Positions 36,250 through 47,783 of a stretch of DNA of 64,000 nucleotides are shown one piece after another. The notes below the pieces were generated by a model. It did not search any database. It was given only the letters and a program-made list of their open reading frames with translations, and was not told the DNA's origin. Origin of the DNA: Nageia nagi (lineage: Eukaryota; Pinophyta); assembly GCA_050084985.1 (NCBI GenBank), contig JBITNC010000001.1, positions 128,340,001 to 128,404,000 of the forward strand, given 5' to 3'. The position numbers were made by a program, and so were the translations under genes. Every line of letters begins with the position of its first letter. The first letter of the stretch is position 1.

Positions 36250-36702
36250 TGTTAAAATTTTTAAAGTAATATTTTTAATATTTTACTTTAATGTAAATTC
36301 ATTAAGCTTAAAGTTTTTTGATACCTTTTTAAAAAAATTTAAAGGGGAAAAAAAATAAAAAAATTTTTAAAAAAAACCCCCCTTGGGGGGAAAAAAAAAA
36401 TTAAAGAGTGGGGATCAAATTAAAAAAGAGGGTTTCCCCCCCTTTTTTTTAAAAAAATTTAAAAACAAAAGGCCTGTATAAAGGGTTTTGGGGTTTAAAG
36501 ATGGGAAAAAATTTTTTTAAGAGGGCTTTGGGAAAAAATTTTGGGTTTTGTACATACCCCAAAGAGAGACAAATTAAATTTATATTGTGTTCATTAATGT
36601 TTTGGTAGTGTTTTTTACATTTTTTATGTTATATTTTGAAGTACTTTTGGATTTGGGAAAATTTTTTTAAAATTTTAAACGAAAAGGTTTTTAAATTTTT
36701 CA
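36250..36702 (+). repeat. 5' LTR of element C (smeared copy)
   Basis: Starts tgttaaaattt and ends ...tttttca. It aligns along its length with 42431-42873: ttaatgtaaattcattaag versus ttaatgtaaattcacttaat near the start, and attgtgttcattaatg versus cttgtgttcattatgag near 36575 and 42765. Differences are mostly replacement of single bases by their neighbours. Confidence 0.78.
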
Positions 36703-39350
36703 AAAGATTTTTAGCCCTTTGGAGGTTTTTTCATTTTTGAAGGTTTTGGGGGAAAAGATTTGTGAAGGTTTAAAATTTTTTTCCCCCCCCCCCTTTTTTT
36801 TTTATTGGGTATTTTATAATAAAACAAATTATTTGTTGTAGTGATCTTAAAAAAAAATTAAATGATAATAAAATTTGGGTTATTCATAATTTTTTTGAAA
36901 ACAACATTTTTTAAGTTAGAAAAAATTTTTTTAAAATTTTTCTGTTTTTGCTATGCTTTTTTACCAAAAACATGTTTTTTGTTTTAAATTTTTTTTGGGG
37001 TTCTTTCCCTTTGAAAACAATAATGTGTAAAATTTTTTCATTAAAATTTTTTTTTAGTCAAATTTTTTTTTTAATTTTTTCGACTAAATTTCATTTTTGA
37101 AATTTAAAAGGTTTTTAAAAAAAGTTGCAAAAAAAATTTTCTATTTTTTTTACTTTTGCAAAAATACAATTTGGTTGTAAGTTTTTTTTTTAAAAATATT
37201 TGGATATAATTTTTAAAAAAAAAGGGGCCTTATTAAATTTTTTCAAAAAAACAAAAATGCCCCCTTTAAAAAAAAAAAAGGGTTTTTAAATTTTTTTTTA
37301 AAATTTTTATAATTTAAAAAAAATATATTTTATTCAAAATTTTATATATAATTTTATATATATATATTTAAAAATTTTTAAAAAAAAATTTTAAAAAGGG
37401 GTTTAATATATAGCCCCAAATTTTATGTATTCCCTTTCTTTTTTATGCACCCCCCTTCCATTGCTGCAAACCAATTTAACCCTTGTTGGTTAAAATTTTT
37501 CCGCTTTTGCTTTGCCCCCCCCATGTCCCCCGCCCCCCGGCCTAAAGAAAAACTTTCTTTGGGGGGGTTTGCCCCCGCCCCACTCAATTGGGGGGGGGAA
37601 CCCCCCTTTTTTGTTTTTTGGGGATTTTTTTTTAAAAAAAAAAAAAGGGGAAGTTTTTTTTTTTTTTTTTTTTAAAAAAAAAATTTTTTTTTTTTTTTTA
37701 AAAAAACTTTTTCTATGGGATTTTTTTTGGAGGAAAAAATTTAAAAATTTTTTTAAAATTTTTGAACTTTAAAAAGGGGATTTTTGTCAAAATATTATTT
37801 TTGTGTAAACCTAATTAAGGAATTTTTAAGTCCAAGATTTAATTATTTTTGGATTAAAATTGTATGAATTAAAATTTTTTGGGTTAAATTTTTATTGTTT
37901 TGAATCCCCTGAATTACATTTTTTTTTTTTTTATGGGATGATTATTTTGCAACGTGGGTGTATTTTTTTTAAATTTTTTTTTTGGATTAGAATTTTAAAT
38001 GATGACCTAAAAATTTTTTTTTAAAGATAAAAAATTTTTCCCCAAATTTTGGTGGAAAAAAAATTTTCCCTTATTGACATAAAAAAATTTTTTTTAAATT
38101 TAAATTTAAGTAACAAAGGGGGGAAAATTTTTATTTTTTGGGGGTTGAAAATTTTTTTTTAAAAATCCTTAGGGTTTTTAAAAAACCCCGGGGCCCCCTT
38201 GGTTCTTGTTGTTTCTTAAAAAGAATGAACCTTTTGTAAAAAGGGCCATTGGGATTGAAAAAAACCCTTTGGGGGCTTTGTCATAATATGGTTTAAGTTG
38301 GATGTATTTTTATGTTTAAAACATTTTTTATTTTCCCTTTACTTTTCAAAGTAAAAAAAAAATTGAAAAAATTTTTCCCCCAAAAAGAAAAAAATTTCAA
38401 TTTTAAAAAACAAATGAAATTTTTTAGGGAGTTTAAAAAGGGGGGTAAGGATTGGAGCCTTTTAAAATTTTAAAAACCCCGGGTGAAAAAAAATTTAAAA
38501 AATTTTTTTTTTTAAATTTTATGTTGGGGTTTTTTTTAATCCCTATAGGTAGACAAGAGTTTTTGTTATAGAATGTTTTTATCCCTCCATTCAAGGGTTT
38601 TTTGATAAACAAAAAAATTTAAAATTAAAAAAGTAAATTTAAATTTTGGTTTTATCCCCAAATACTTAAATTACAAAATTTGTGTATTTCCTTTTTGGGA
38701 ATTTTTTCAAAAGAATTGGTTAAGGGTTTTGGGGTTTTTGCCTTTTTTTTGCATTCAATAAAGGGGTTTTAAAAATTTTTTTTAAAAAAAAAAGCTTCAA
38801 ATTCCCTTTCATAAATATTGGGTTTTAAAAAAAAAAAAAAAAAATGTTAGATGGGTTTAAAAAATTTCTTTTTTTAATAAATTTTAAACATTTGATTTGT
38901 TTTATTAGTTCAAATATGGGATAATTAATATTTTTAAAAACCCCTTTTTGCTTTTTTTTTTTTTTTTCATTTTGTAGTAATTGGGGAAAAATCTTTTGCA
39001 CCCAAAAATATCCCAATGGTTCCCAAAAATTTTTAAAAAAAGAACCCAGGGTGAAAGCAGAACTTTAAAAAAAAAATTTTGGGTGATTTTTCATGATAAC
39101 CAATTGCTTTTTCCCCAAAAAAGAAGGGGAAATTTAAAATTTTCAATCAAAAAAATGATTTATTAACTTTAAACTTTCTGAAAAATTTTTTTTTTAGATC
39201 CCCTTATGATTCTTCTTCCAAAAAAAACAAAGGGGGGCTTGAATAAATAAAAAAATAACTACCCTTTTTTTAAACCCCCTTTTAAAGATTTTTCTTCTTT
39301 TTAAAATTTTTTTTAAACACATCAAAAGGAAAAAAAAAAATGGGCAATAA
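36703..39350. other. Interior of element C, unreadable 5' part
   Basis: Expected to hold the primer-binding site, leader and gag of element C, but smearing is severe and I can read no motif. A GC-rich island at about 37445-37615 with long C and G runs lies about 750 bp after the LTR. Confidence 0.4.
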
Positions 39351-39359
39351 AAAATTTTT

Positions 39360-41810
39360 TTTTAAGGTTTAACCTTTTTTGGGGGGGCTTGGGGGGATTT
39401 GGGTTTTTAATTTGGTCAATGATGAGTTTTTTTAAAAATTCCCCATCTTTCAAACCCCTTTGGGGGAAATTTAATTTTTTGTGATATTATTGAAACAGGG
39501 TTTGGAAAAAAAAAAATGTTTTCTAAAAAATTATCAAACTTTTTTGAAATTGAAAAAAAAAATTAAAAAAAAAAAATTGATTACCAAACTAAAAACCTTT
39601 TTTTTGGCACTGGATAATGAAATTAAATTTTTAAAAAAAAGCTCAAAACAAAATAAGGGTTTAAGCTCCCCAAAAAAAAATTTAAAAAAAGGTGAAAATA
39701 GAAAAATTAAAATTAATTCAAAAAAACCCAAAAAAAAATTTTATAGAAATTATAATTTTTGATTTTTAAGGTCATATGAAAGCAATTTAAAAAAAAAAAA
39801 GAAAAGATAAAATTGTATTTTTTTTGGCATCTATGGCCCTAAAAAGTTAAATGTAAAAAAAAAAGATAAAAAAAAAAACTTTAAACCAAAAAAAATTTAA
39901 TAATAAGAATTCTAAAAATTTGTTATTTTTAAACCCATTTCCCTAGTAAAAAGATTAAATTGTTGATTTGATGCACAATTTAATGTTTAAAAAAGATAAT
40001 TTGAAAAATTTTTAATTTTAAAAAAAATTTAGTTTTGAAAGGTTTAATTTTTTAATATTGAAATTTTAAAAGGGATTTGGAGTGTGTGGTTAAAGGAAAA
40101 ATTTTTAAAAAAAAGCTTTTTGTATTTTAAAAAAAAACTATGAATTCTTTTCATAATTCAGGTTGTAAAAAAGGTAATTTTTTAGTTTAATAATTTTGGT
40201 GCATAAAAAAAATTCTTACCCCCCTTTTATGAAAAAACAAAAAAAAATTAACTTTAATTTTGGATCAAAACTCCAACAAAGATGTACCCTTGCAACAAAG
40301 TTTTTCTTAGAAGTTTTGCAAAACCCCCCCTTTTAAACCTAAGAAAAATTATGTTTTAAAATATAAAATTGTAGAAGGTTTTTTACAATATCATTACAAT
40401 TAGTTTTAAGGGGTTCCCATGAAATGATTAAAAAAAAATTTTTTAAAGGGTAAAGCAAATAGGCAACTTACCCCTTTTAAAATTTTTTTCTTCAAAAATT
40501 TTGTGTTAATTTTCCCCTAAGTTGTTTTTTGGGGGCATTTATGTTTTTAATTTATTGATGACTTCAAAAGGATAAAAATTTTGGGTTTTCTTTTGAGCCC
40601 CAAAAAAACCAAAAACCCTTTTTTAAGGGTTTAAAGATTTTTAAAATCTTTTAAAAGAATTTTTCTTTAAAATTTAAAAAATTTGATGTTTAAAAAAATT
40701 TTTTAAAAGAGAAGAAAATAACAACAATGAATTTTTTTAATTTTTTTTTTACCAAGTATAAAACCCAAAAGGGAATTTTTGATTTCTTGATCATAAAGAA
40801 GGTGTAGCAAATAAAAAAAAAAAAAATTAAAAAAAAAGTAAATGTATGTTGGAAAATTTTTTTTCTTTTAGATGAAGCTAAAAAAATATAAACAATTTTT
40901 AAAAAAGGGGTTTAAAAAAAAATTTGTTGAAAAAAAAAAATTGTAAAGAGGGAGGCATAAAGAAAAAACCCCCTATTTATTTAAAAAAAATTTTTTTTTT
41001 TGATTTTAAGTTTTGTTATTTTGAGAAAAAAAAAAAATTTGAAAAAGATTTGAAAAAAAATCTTTTTTGGGGTAAAATAATAAAAGAGGTATAGGGTATA
41101 CCAAAAACCCCCATAAAAAAAATCATGTGTTAAGGGGGGTAAAAAAAATGAATTCCCAAAAAATTTTTTTTGTGCAAACCCAGTAGGGGGGAGATTTTTT
41201 GCTGCTTTAAAAATGGTGTCATTATGGGGGGTTTTCCCCAAGAAATAAAATTTCCAACCTAAAGGAAACAAAAGTAAGACCCCTTTAAATCTTTATTTTC
41301 TAAAATTGATAGTTTAAAAAAGAGCCCCCCCCTTTTTAAAAAAATTAAAGGAAAGTTGGTGAATGCCCCCCAAAAGGGGGTTAAAAGGGGGTTTAAAGAA
41401 GAACAAATTTTGGGGTTTGGGGTTTTTTATCCCAAAAGAACATAAGTCATTGGTAAAAAAAAGGGGTTTTTAAGGGCAAATATAAAATTTGTTGAAGAAA
41501 TTAAGAAATAAAAGTAAGGGAGTTTGCCAAAAAAATTTTTTTCTAGTGATAAAAAAAACCCCTATCCCAAAGGGGGATTTTTGTTTATATAGTCAAAAAG
41601 GGGGGAAAAAAATTTTTTAATAGGGAAAAAGTTTTTCAAAAATTATTTAGATGTGAAAATATACAAAACCCAAAAGGAAAAGGTTTTTTTTTTGAAGGGA
41701 AAAAATCTTTTTTTTTCAAATAAAGAAAAATTTTTAAGATATTAAGACGCACCTTAGGGAAAAAATTTTTTAAATTTTTTAAAAATTTGGGGTTTTTTTA
41801 AAGCTTCTTA
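39360..41810 (+). pseudogene. Ty1/copia pol of element C (integrase to RNase H)
   Basis: Faint but ordered matches on the plus strand. Integrase near 39380-39440: LGGIWVFNLVNDEF (family GG..YFL.F.DDFSR). Around 39605: LALDNEIKF (family LRSDNGGEF), followed about 20 codons later by PKKNLKKGENRKIK (family PQQNGVAERKNRTI). RT/RNase H part near 41170-41240: FVQTQ...FLLL (family FMQ.P...H..AAKR). The pol end near 41750-41805 reads TLGKKFFKFFKNLGFF (family KALP..KFEKFR..LGV). About 600 bp of non-coding sequence and a purine tract then precede the right LTR. Each match is weak because of the smearing; their order and distance to the LTR make the call likely. Confidence 0.65.
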
Positions 41811-42430
41811 ACATAGATCTTTTTGCTCAACCCCAAAAAAAAACTTTATCTCAATTCTTTTAATTTGGGTATTTTTAAAAAGAAAATAATATAATCCCAA
41901 AGGGGAAACTCCCAAAAATTAAAACAAATTTTTTTAAAAGTTTAAAATTTTTTTTAATATACTTTTTATTCAAAAAGTTTTCCTAAAGATTTTTTTAACT
42001 TTGTCAACCCCAAAAAAATTCAAAATTTTTCAAAAATTTTGAAAAGGGGAGTGCAAAAATTTTTTTTCAAATAAATTCAAATTTTAAATCACTTTTTCTT
42101 TGTTCCCTTTTTGGTAAAAAGCCTTTTTATTAAAACAATAATTGGTAGTTTTGATTTTCTATTTTAAAAAGAAATTATTTTGTTTTTAATTTGATGGCCC
42201 CTTTTTTTGTAAAAAAAATATTTTTTTCCCTTAATGTAGTTTAAAAAAAAATTTTTTAAAATTGTTTTAGGCAAAAAAAATTTTGCTCTCAAATATGATA
42301 AGTTGCCCTTGTATGTTCTCTTGAGGTTCTTAAATTTTGACTATAGGAGAGATAGAGATGATAGAACTCTCTCTCTTACTTTCTCTCTTTTTTCTCTATG
42401 CTCTATCTCAATATTACATTAAGGAGGAGT

Positions 42431-42873
42431 GTTAGAATTTGTAATGTAATATTGTGTAATATTTCTCTTTAATGTAAATTCACTTAATACTTAAAGTATC
42501 TTTAGATACTTTAAAGAATTAAAAGAATAAATATAAAAAAATTTAACTTTACATTTGGGTAAAAGAGAGGTTAAAGAGTAGATTTCATATTATAAATAGA
42601 GGTGTACTCCTCTATGATTTTAGCACAACTTAGAAACAAAGTTATGCTATAGGTTTAGGGTTAGAAAGATAGCAAGAGATTTTATAAGAGGGGTTCTTGA
42701 GAATAAGAAGATTTTGGTTAGTGGACATACTCTCAAGGAGGGAGGAACCACTTTATATCTTGTGTTCATTATGAGATTGGTTAGTGCTATCACATTATTA
42801 TGTTGATGTTGTGAAGTGCCTTCTTGAGATCTTGGTATTTTAGAGATTAATTTAGAAAGGATTAAGTTCTTCA
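42431..42873 (+). repeat. 3' LTR of element C with TATA box
   Basis: Clean copy. It begins TGTTAGAATTTG right after the purine tract attaaggaggag (about 42418-42430) and ends ...aagttcttca. A TATA box (tattataaatagaggt) lies at about 42588-42603, followed by an inverted ctcctctat motif. A CT-rich block (ctctctctcttactttctct, about 42367) precedes the tract. The same arrangement is seen beside the LTR of element A. Confidence 0.85.
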
Positions 42874-42877
42874 AAAA

Positions 42878-43205
42878 AAGCTAGATTTGCAGCAATTAGA
42901 ATCATTGGATGAGAAGTGATTAAGAGCAATTCAACATCATAAGGTATACCATGCAAAACTAAAAAATATCATTTAGAAAAAAGATCAAGGGAAAAGAGTT
43001 CAAAGTGGGATATTTAGTACTAAAGGAGAACATAAATAAGAATACTACAAATGATGAAATCAAAGGCAAATTTGAACCAAATTGGTTGGGCCCATTTGTT
43101 GTAGTAGAAGCAATAGGATCAAGGGCCTACAAGTTATCATCCATGGATAGAAAAGAAGAACCAAAGATCTTCAATGCCACCCACATCAAATGCTTCTTTG
43201 CATAA
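42878..43205 (+). pseudogene. Ty3/gypsy integrase of element G1, C-terminal part
   Basis: Resumes the integrase interrupted at 36247. It reads ARFAA, a frameshift, LESLDEK, a stop, then RAIQHHKVYHAKLK and, from 43005, GYLVLKENINKNTTNDEIK, GKFEPNWLGPFVVVEA, AYKLSSMD and a C-terminal NATHIKCFFA. This is the standard C-terminal tail of plant Tat-type gypsy integrases; the same block in G2 reads DMVLKENISN and GKFDPHWVGQY. The reading frame from 43005 to the stop at 43203-43205 is open. No chromodomain follows. Confidence 0.92.
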
Positions 43206-43380
43206 ATATAGTGGCTCCATACCTTGCAATATATCAAAAAATTTGAGCAAGGTACTTGAACTATAGTGTTTCATTTTTTAGTTTTTTATTATACTATAAT
43301 ATTTTCAAGTATCCAATAATGTGTATTACTTTATATGTACCACTAACTACATGGGTCATAAAAATTAATTGATGATAGTA

Positions 43381-43740
43381 TGATATCTATAGATCATAGA
43401 TATAAAACACAAGGTCATCAATATAGCTAATGAGAGTTCACTCACTTAAAAGATAAATTGATAATGTAGCTATAAGCAAGATATTGACATTGGATCATAT
43501 CCAATAGATGATACAACTTTTATGTATCCACATGGTTTTTTCTTTGAACTATACAAAGCATAATATCTTCGAGTCATAGACATAAAATGTATGACCACCA
43601 ATAGTTATCAATAAGACTAGTGAGAGTTCACTCATTTAAAAGATAAGTTAATGATGCAACCATAAGTAGATTGGTAACATTGACTCATCATCAATGGAAA
43701 ATGTAACTCATTATGTATCTAAATCATTTTCATGCAAGAT
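43381..43740 (+). repeat. Tandem duplication, ~180-190 bp unit
   Basis: Two diverged direct copies start at 43381 (tgatatctatagatcatag) and 43561 (taatatcttcgagtcatag). They share tgagagttcactca followed by taaaagataa (43431 and 43620). Position right after a Tat-type integrase suggests element 3' non-coding repeats. Confidence 0.75.
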
Positions 43741-44954
43741 ATATCTAACACCTTTCTATGGGTATCTACATCATAAAAAAGGGATAAAGTATATAGCAAC
43801 TTACATCATCAGTGGTGTGATTAGTGTTCTTATGCTACAATGAGTACACAATAATAGCATATCATTACATACAAAGAGACATCTTCTATATTAAGGTATG
43901 GACCTGAGAGCATCAATTTTCTAAGTCCCACACATAATGGAACAACTAGATTCATGGTTGAACAGTGCAAGGGGAAAAAAAAAATCTTTCATTTCAAAAT
44001 TTGGGCATGGAATCATAAGACTACCTACTAGTAGATTTCCTCCTAGGAAAAACATATCACAAGGGGAAAAGATACATAGTTATTCAAATTTTCTTGGTTA
44101 CACTACTCAAGGACCTTTCTTGGGTAAACCAAGCCAAAAAGGGATAGCAAAGGACCCTCACCATCAACATCATCATCAAGTAATAGTGCAACAAAGAGTT
44201 TAAAGTTCTCAAAATTTTCTTTTATATTTCTTCTTTGGGCATGTAATTTTATTTTCTTCAATCACACCACCAAATAGGGATAAAATGTAGATTTCTAAAA
44301 ATGAAGTATTACTTATTAAATAATTCATTTTATAGAATCAAGGATATTTATTATAAAAAAGGTTAAAATATACCCAAGACAATGTAATAAATATAATAGA
44401 CCATTGTACAATGTAAAAGGTGTCAAATATCAAGAAAGATACCTCAAATCATGTGATGTGTAATGATCTCAAGAATCAAAGAAGACCAAGACTTTGCTAT
44501 AAAGACACATCAAAGGCAATGCAAGACAGATCATGTGAGGGTATTAGAAAAACTAAGAGAGACTTCAACAAGTGCAAGATTACTCTATCCTATCAACAAA
44601 AATATTTTGTAACACCACCTCTACATAGATTTGTTAAACCCTTCATGTCACTTTCGTATATCTTTTGTTCCATTCATCGATCTACTTAAACCATGTAGCC
44701 AGTGACATGGTATCTTTAGGCTATTGGTAGCATGCATCTTTATTAATGTCATGTGATGGTTAATGAATGATCTCTATTATTTCATGTTTATGTGACTACA
44801 ATAAAGGTACATTGATTATCATTTTTTGTTTGATGTTATATTTCTCATATATGCTTCAATAATATATTGTAGACAAATAGTGTGTTGGTTTACCATTTAT
44901 GCATTATTTGAGGTCTACAACATTCATGTATCAATATATATCTTTGAATATTGT

Positions 44955-44955
44955 G

Positions 44956-44986
<31 letters not shown>
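44955..44986. repeat. (TA)n(CA)n microsatellite
   Basis: About nine TA units run directly into about six CA units. Confidence 0.95.
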
Positions 44987-45699
44987 TTAGATACCATTTT
45001 GAATCTTATGTAGATTGATTATCACTAAATATAATAAAAATATATAAACTAGATTTAACTTTCTTTATGTTAATTATTATGTTTAGCTTTCTTTGAATCC
45101 ATATAAATGACCAATTCATTGTGTTTTTTATTGAATCTAAAGTGTATTATATATTATAAATAATATTTGTTTCACCATGAAAAATAAATGAATAAATATA
45201 TAAAATCACCATGGATTTCCATCTTTTTACCCTGCATCATCTATACTATAGCATAAGATACCATGAATGCCCAAAGAAACACCACCATTTCATTTTTGGA
45301 GGTGGGATATTTTAAAACCCTATAATGTAATTTTAGAAGGTGTTTCATTTCAAAAACCTTTGATTTCATTTTGGGAGTTGTGTGTTTCAAAAGAATTGGG
45401 CAACTCTTCTCCATGGTAGCTTGTCATGATGGAAATTGTGATGGAATAAAGATGATTTTTGTATTTTGTATGAGGAGATTAGGTTGATGGAGATGGATAT
45501 TTATAATTATATTTAATTGATTTTTTCATACAAAAAATAATGAATAGTTAAATAACATTAGTGCTTCAAGGAGTAGATTGGTTCTTTCTATATGAATCAA
45601 TTATAAATTAGTAAGTACTTAACCCTACCTTTTTGGTTGTTCTTTGAATTCCATTAGGATTTTTTTTTGTTTGACATGTAGATAATTAATCGTACCTCT

Positions 45700-46221
45700 A
45701 TATCCTTTTAAAAATATTCATTTTATGTGTATATTGGGATCATTGTAGTTCATTACTTCTAGTATTAAAATTTATTGCAATCCATTATGCATATCCTTGA
45801 AAATGAACACTAATGTGTTGGGCTCACAATAGCTCGTTGAGTATTTTTATCAAATAATATATGATAGCTTTCAAAATACCTATTTTGTACATATCATGTG
45901 ATCATTGTAGTCCATGAAATCATGCCTACATCATGCATCTTATTAAGCAATCCTTGAGCCTTTGTATTCTCCCATATTTGGCATACATATCTACCAAGGA
46001 ACAAACCATAACATTCAATGAAAATAAATTTCTAAAAATTCCATTTTATGCATATCCTTGATCATTGTAGTTCATGAAACCATGCCTACATCATGCATCT
46101 TGTAAAACAATTCATGGGCCTTATGTATTCTTTCACATTTTACATATCTATCTACTAGGGTACTCACAAATACAACATTCGATGAAAAGAAATTTTTAAC
46201 TACTCTTTGATGGATGTGAAT
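45700..46221 (-). pseudogene. PPR protein relic, part downstream of the G2 insertion
   Basis: Minus-strand frames show degenerate pentatricopeptide repeats of the plant PLS type, RNA-binding helical repeats used in organelle RNA processing. Readable pieces are SLVDMYAKYGRIQ near 46000, MISWTTMIT near 45905 and LFDKNTQR, with stops and frameshifts between. The segment ends at the border of gypsy element G2; the N-terminal side of the same relic continues at 54469. PPR genes are abundant in plants, so the exact parent cannot be named. Confidence 0.7.
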
Positions 46222-46998
46222 TATATACAAATAAAATGTATTAAAGAATGCAAATAAATGAATACCTATAGTCCTGAAGGATATTTACAAATTTTGAGCT
46301 AACAGATAGCAATTTATAACAAGAAAAGCTAATATAGGAGATAATGAATAACTAGAATTGAAATGACATTACCAAACAAGATTGAGTTTGTATACTTACC
46401 TTATGGAATGTACCTGATATCGATGAATGAAATATAATGACAAAGCCTCAACAACCAATGGAGATTACACTAGAAGTCATGGAGCAAGATGATCCAAAGA
46501 GAGGGTTGTGGGTGGTCTATTGCATGCTTGAAAGGAGCATTGATGGTTTGTTTCATATATAGAGGAGAACCAATAGTATTTATTAGATTATAGTCCATTC
46601 CAAATCAAATCTGGGCCTCCACATGAACTCTTGAAGATCTCAATTTGATTCTTAGATAAGCTAACAATCATCAAGAAGCTTGCATAAGGAAGTACACAAA
46701 CCTAGCCTTAAATGGCAATGTCAAGAGACACCTAAAAGACTACCATCATCAAGACCATATATGGGATCATGTATCTCTTTGATGTGGAATTACTATTAGA
46801 TCCCTATTTATATAGATAAGAATATGACATATTCCTTAGGTCGATGTGTACCTACATAAACAAGAATATAGTAAGTCAATGATATATATTGACCATATCC
46901 AAGATAACATTAATATTCTTGAACTAGATATGTATAAGTGTAGGTACATATTCCTAATATATTAATTTAAATGCATAAATCAATTTTATATGATAACA
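46222..46998 (-). repeat. 3' LTR of G2
   Basis: Left copy (3' in element sense). It starts tatatacaaat on the plus strand (the right copy has TGTTTACAAAT, so the terminal TG has mutated) and ends ...gataaca. The TATA box on the minus strand (tatataaataggga, about 46801-46815) is intact. The purine tract lies at 46999-47012. Confidence 0.93.
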
Positions 46999-47780
46999 TA
47001 TGCCCCACTTTGGATGAGAAATTGAAAATCACTAAGTGCATTGAGATTTTTCATTCAAAGTACAACCAAGATGTCATAGCAATCAAATATTGATAAGTAT
47101 TGACAAGCATAATACAACACTAATCAGTATATTTTGATATTAAACTATGATAGAAATATAAGAAAGATGAGCAACATATTGATAAAAGGTATGAGTTTAA
47201 GAAAAATCCCTCATATGACATCCACCATGTTGCCCCTAGTTGACGTTGATGTGCTCCATGAGCTCCAAAAGAAAGAGTTATAGGGTCCATAACCATCTAC
47301 CAAGAGGTCATTGATGATAATTACCCATATTTTTGATATATTTTGATATGTGGAGTACAATCATTTCATACCACTAATGGTTCTATCCATTGATCTTATG
47401 GAAGCTAGACTTCTTACCGAGAGGCATAATGATAAAACTAGAAGCTAAGACTTTGACAAAAGGCAATGAGTATGAGAGCTAAAAATCTACACCAATAGGT
47501 ATATTGCAATGAGGGGTGGAGCTAAGACTCTACCAAGAGGCATGCAAATTTATGATCTTGGAGCTAAAACTCTACACCAAGGGATATCTGATGATTTTTA
47601 CTTTTGCTATTTCTGACTGTGAATAGGATCATAGGCAATCCTTTCCTACTAAAATGGAACACTAATGCTCCTATTTTTACATTTAAATGACCTTCTATTT
47701 TGAATTTGTGCCATCTATTCACATGCTTATTCCTATAGTAACATTTTTACAAAAATAGACGCATGGGGCAACCCACAAGT
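46999..47780 (-). other. 3' non-coding region of G2
   Basis: Starts tatgccccactttgg at the LTR border (purine tract on the minus strand). No coding motif. A degenerate phrase around 'gagctaa.actctacca' recurs every 60-80 bp at about 47,400-47,590. Confidence 0.7.
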
Positions 47781-47783
47781 CAC

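Larger units (their letters stand above)
16450..42290. other. Homopolymer-smeared segment, probable assembly/consensus artefact
   Basis: From about 16.45 kb the sequence changes texture. Runs of A, T, C and G of 4-15 bases become pervasive (for example poly-C of 14 at about 28086, and A-only stretches of more than 50 around 29450-29500), while dinucleotide alternation becomes rare. Damage is worst at 28.6-31 kb and 36-42 kb and lighter at 22-26 and 31.7-34 kb. Retrotransposon protein motifs can be read through it with many frameshifts. It ends abruptly near 42290, in the middle of a copia element whose 3' LTR just beyond is clean. Single isolated bases appear to be replaced by their neighbours. 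No biological process I know does this, and low-quality long-read consensus or gap filling is the likely cause. All calls inside it are therefore approximate. Confidence 0.85.
36250..42873 (+). mobile_element. Ty1/copia element C nested in the G1 integrase gene
   Basis: About 6.6 kb bounded by two direct LTRs (36250-36702 and 42431-42873), with copia pol motifs in between and a purine tract (aaggaggag) immediately before the right LTR. It splits the integrase gene of G1: the N-terminal and core parts lie to its left and the C-terminal part to its right, same strand. Flanks at both sides are A-rich (left ...gatcaaaaa, right aaaaaagct...), compatible with a short A-rich target duplication that I cannot delimit exactly. 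The left 90 percent lies in the smeared segment, the right end in clean sequence. Confidence 0.82.
43206..45690. other. Non-coding DNA downstream of G1 integrase
   Basis: Probably the 3' non-coding part of G1 plus older DNA; no LTR of G1 recognised. Two open frames (43937-44203 and 44420-44689, plus) have no family resemblance. It holds a tandem duplication (43381-43740) and a TA/CA microsatellite near 44955-44986, listed separately. Confidence 0.5.
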
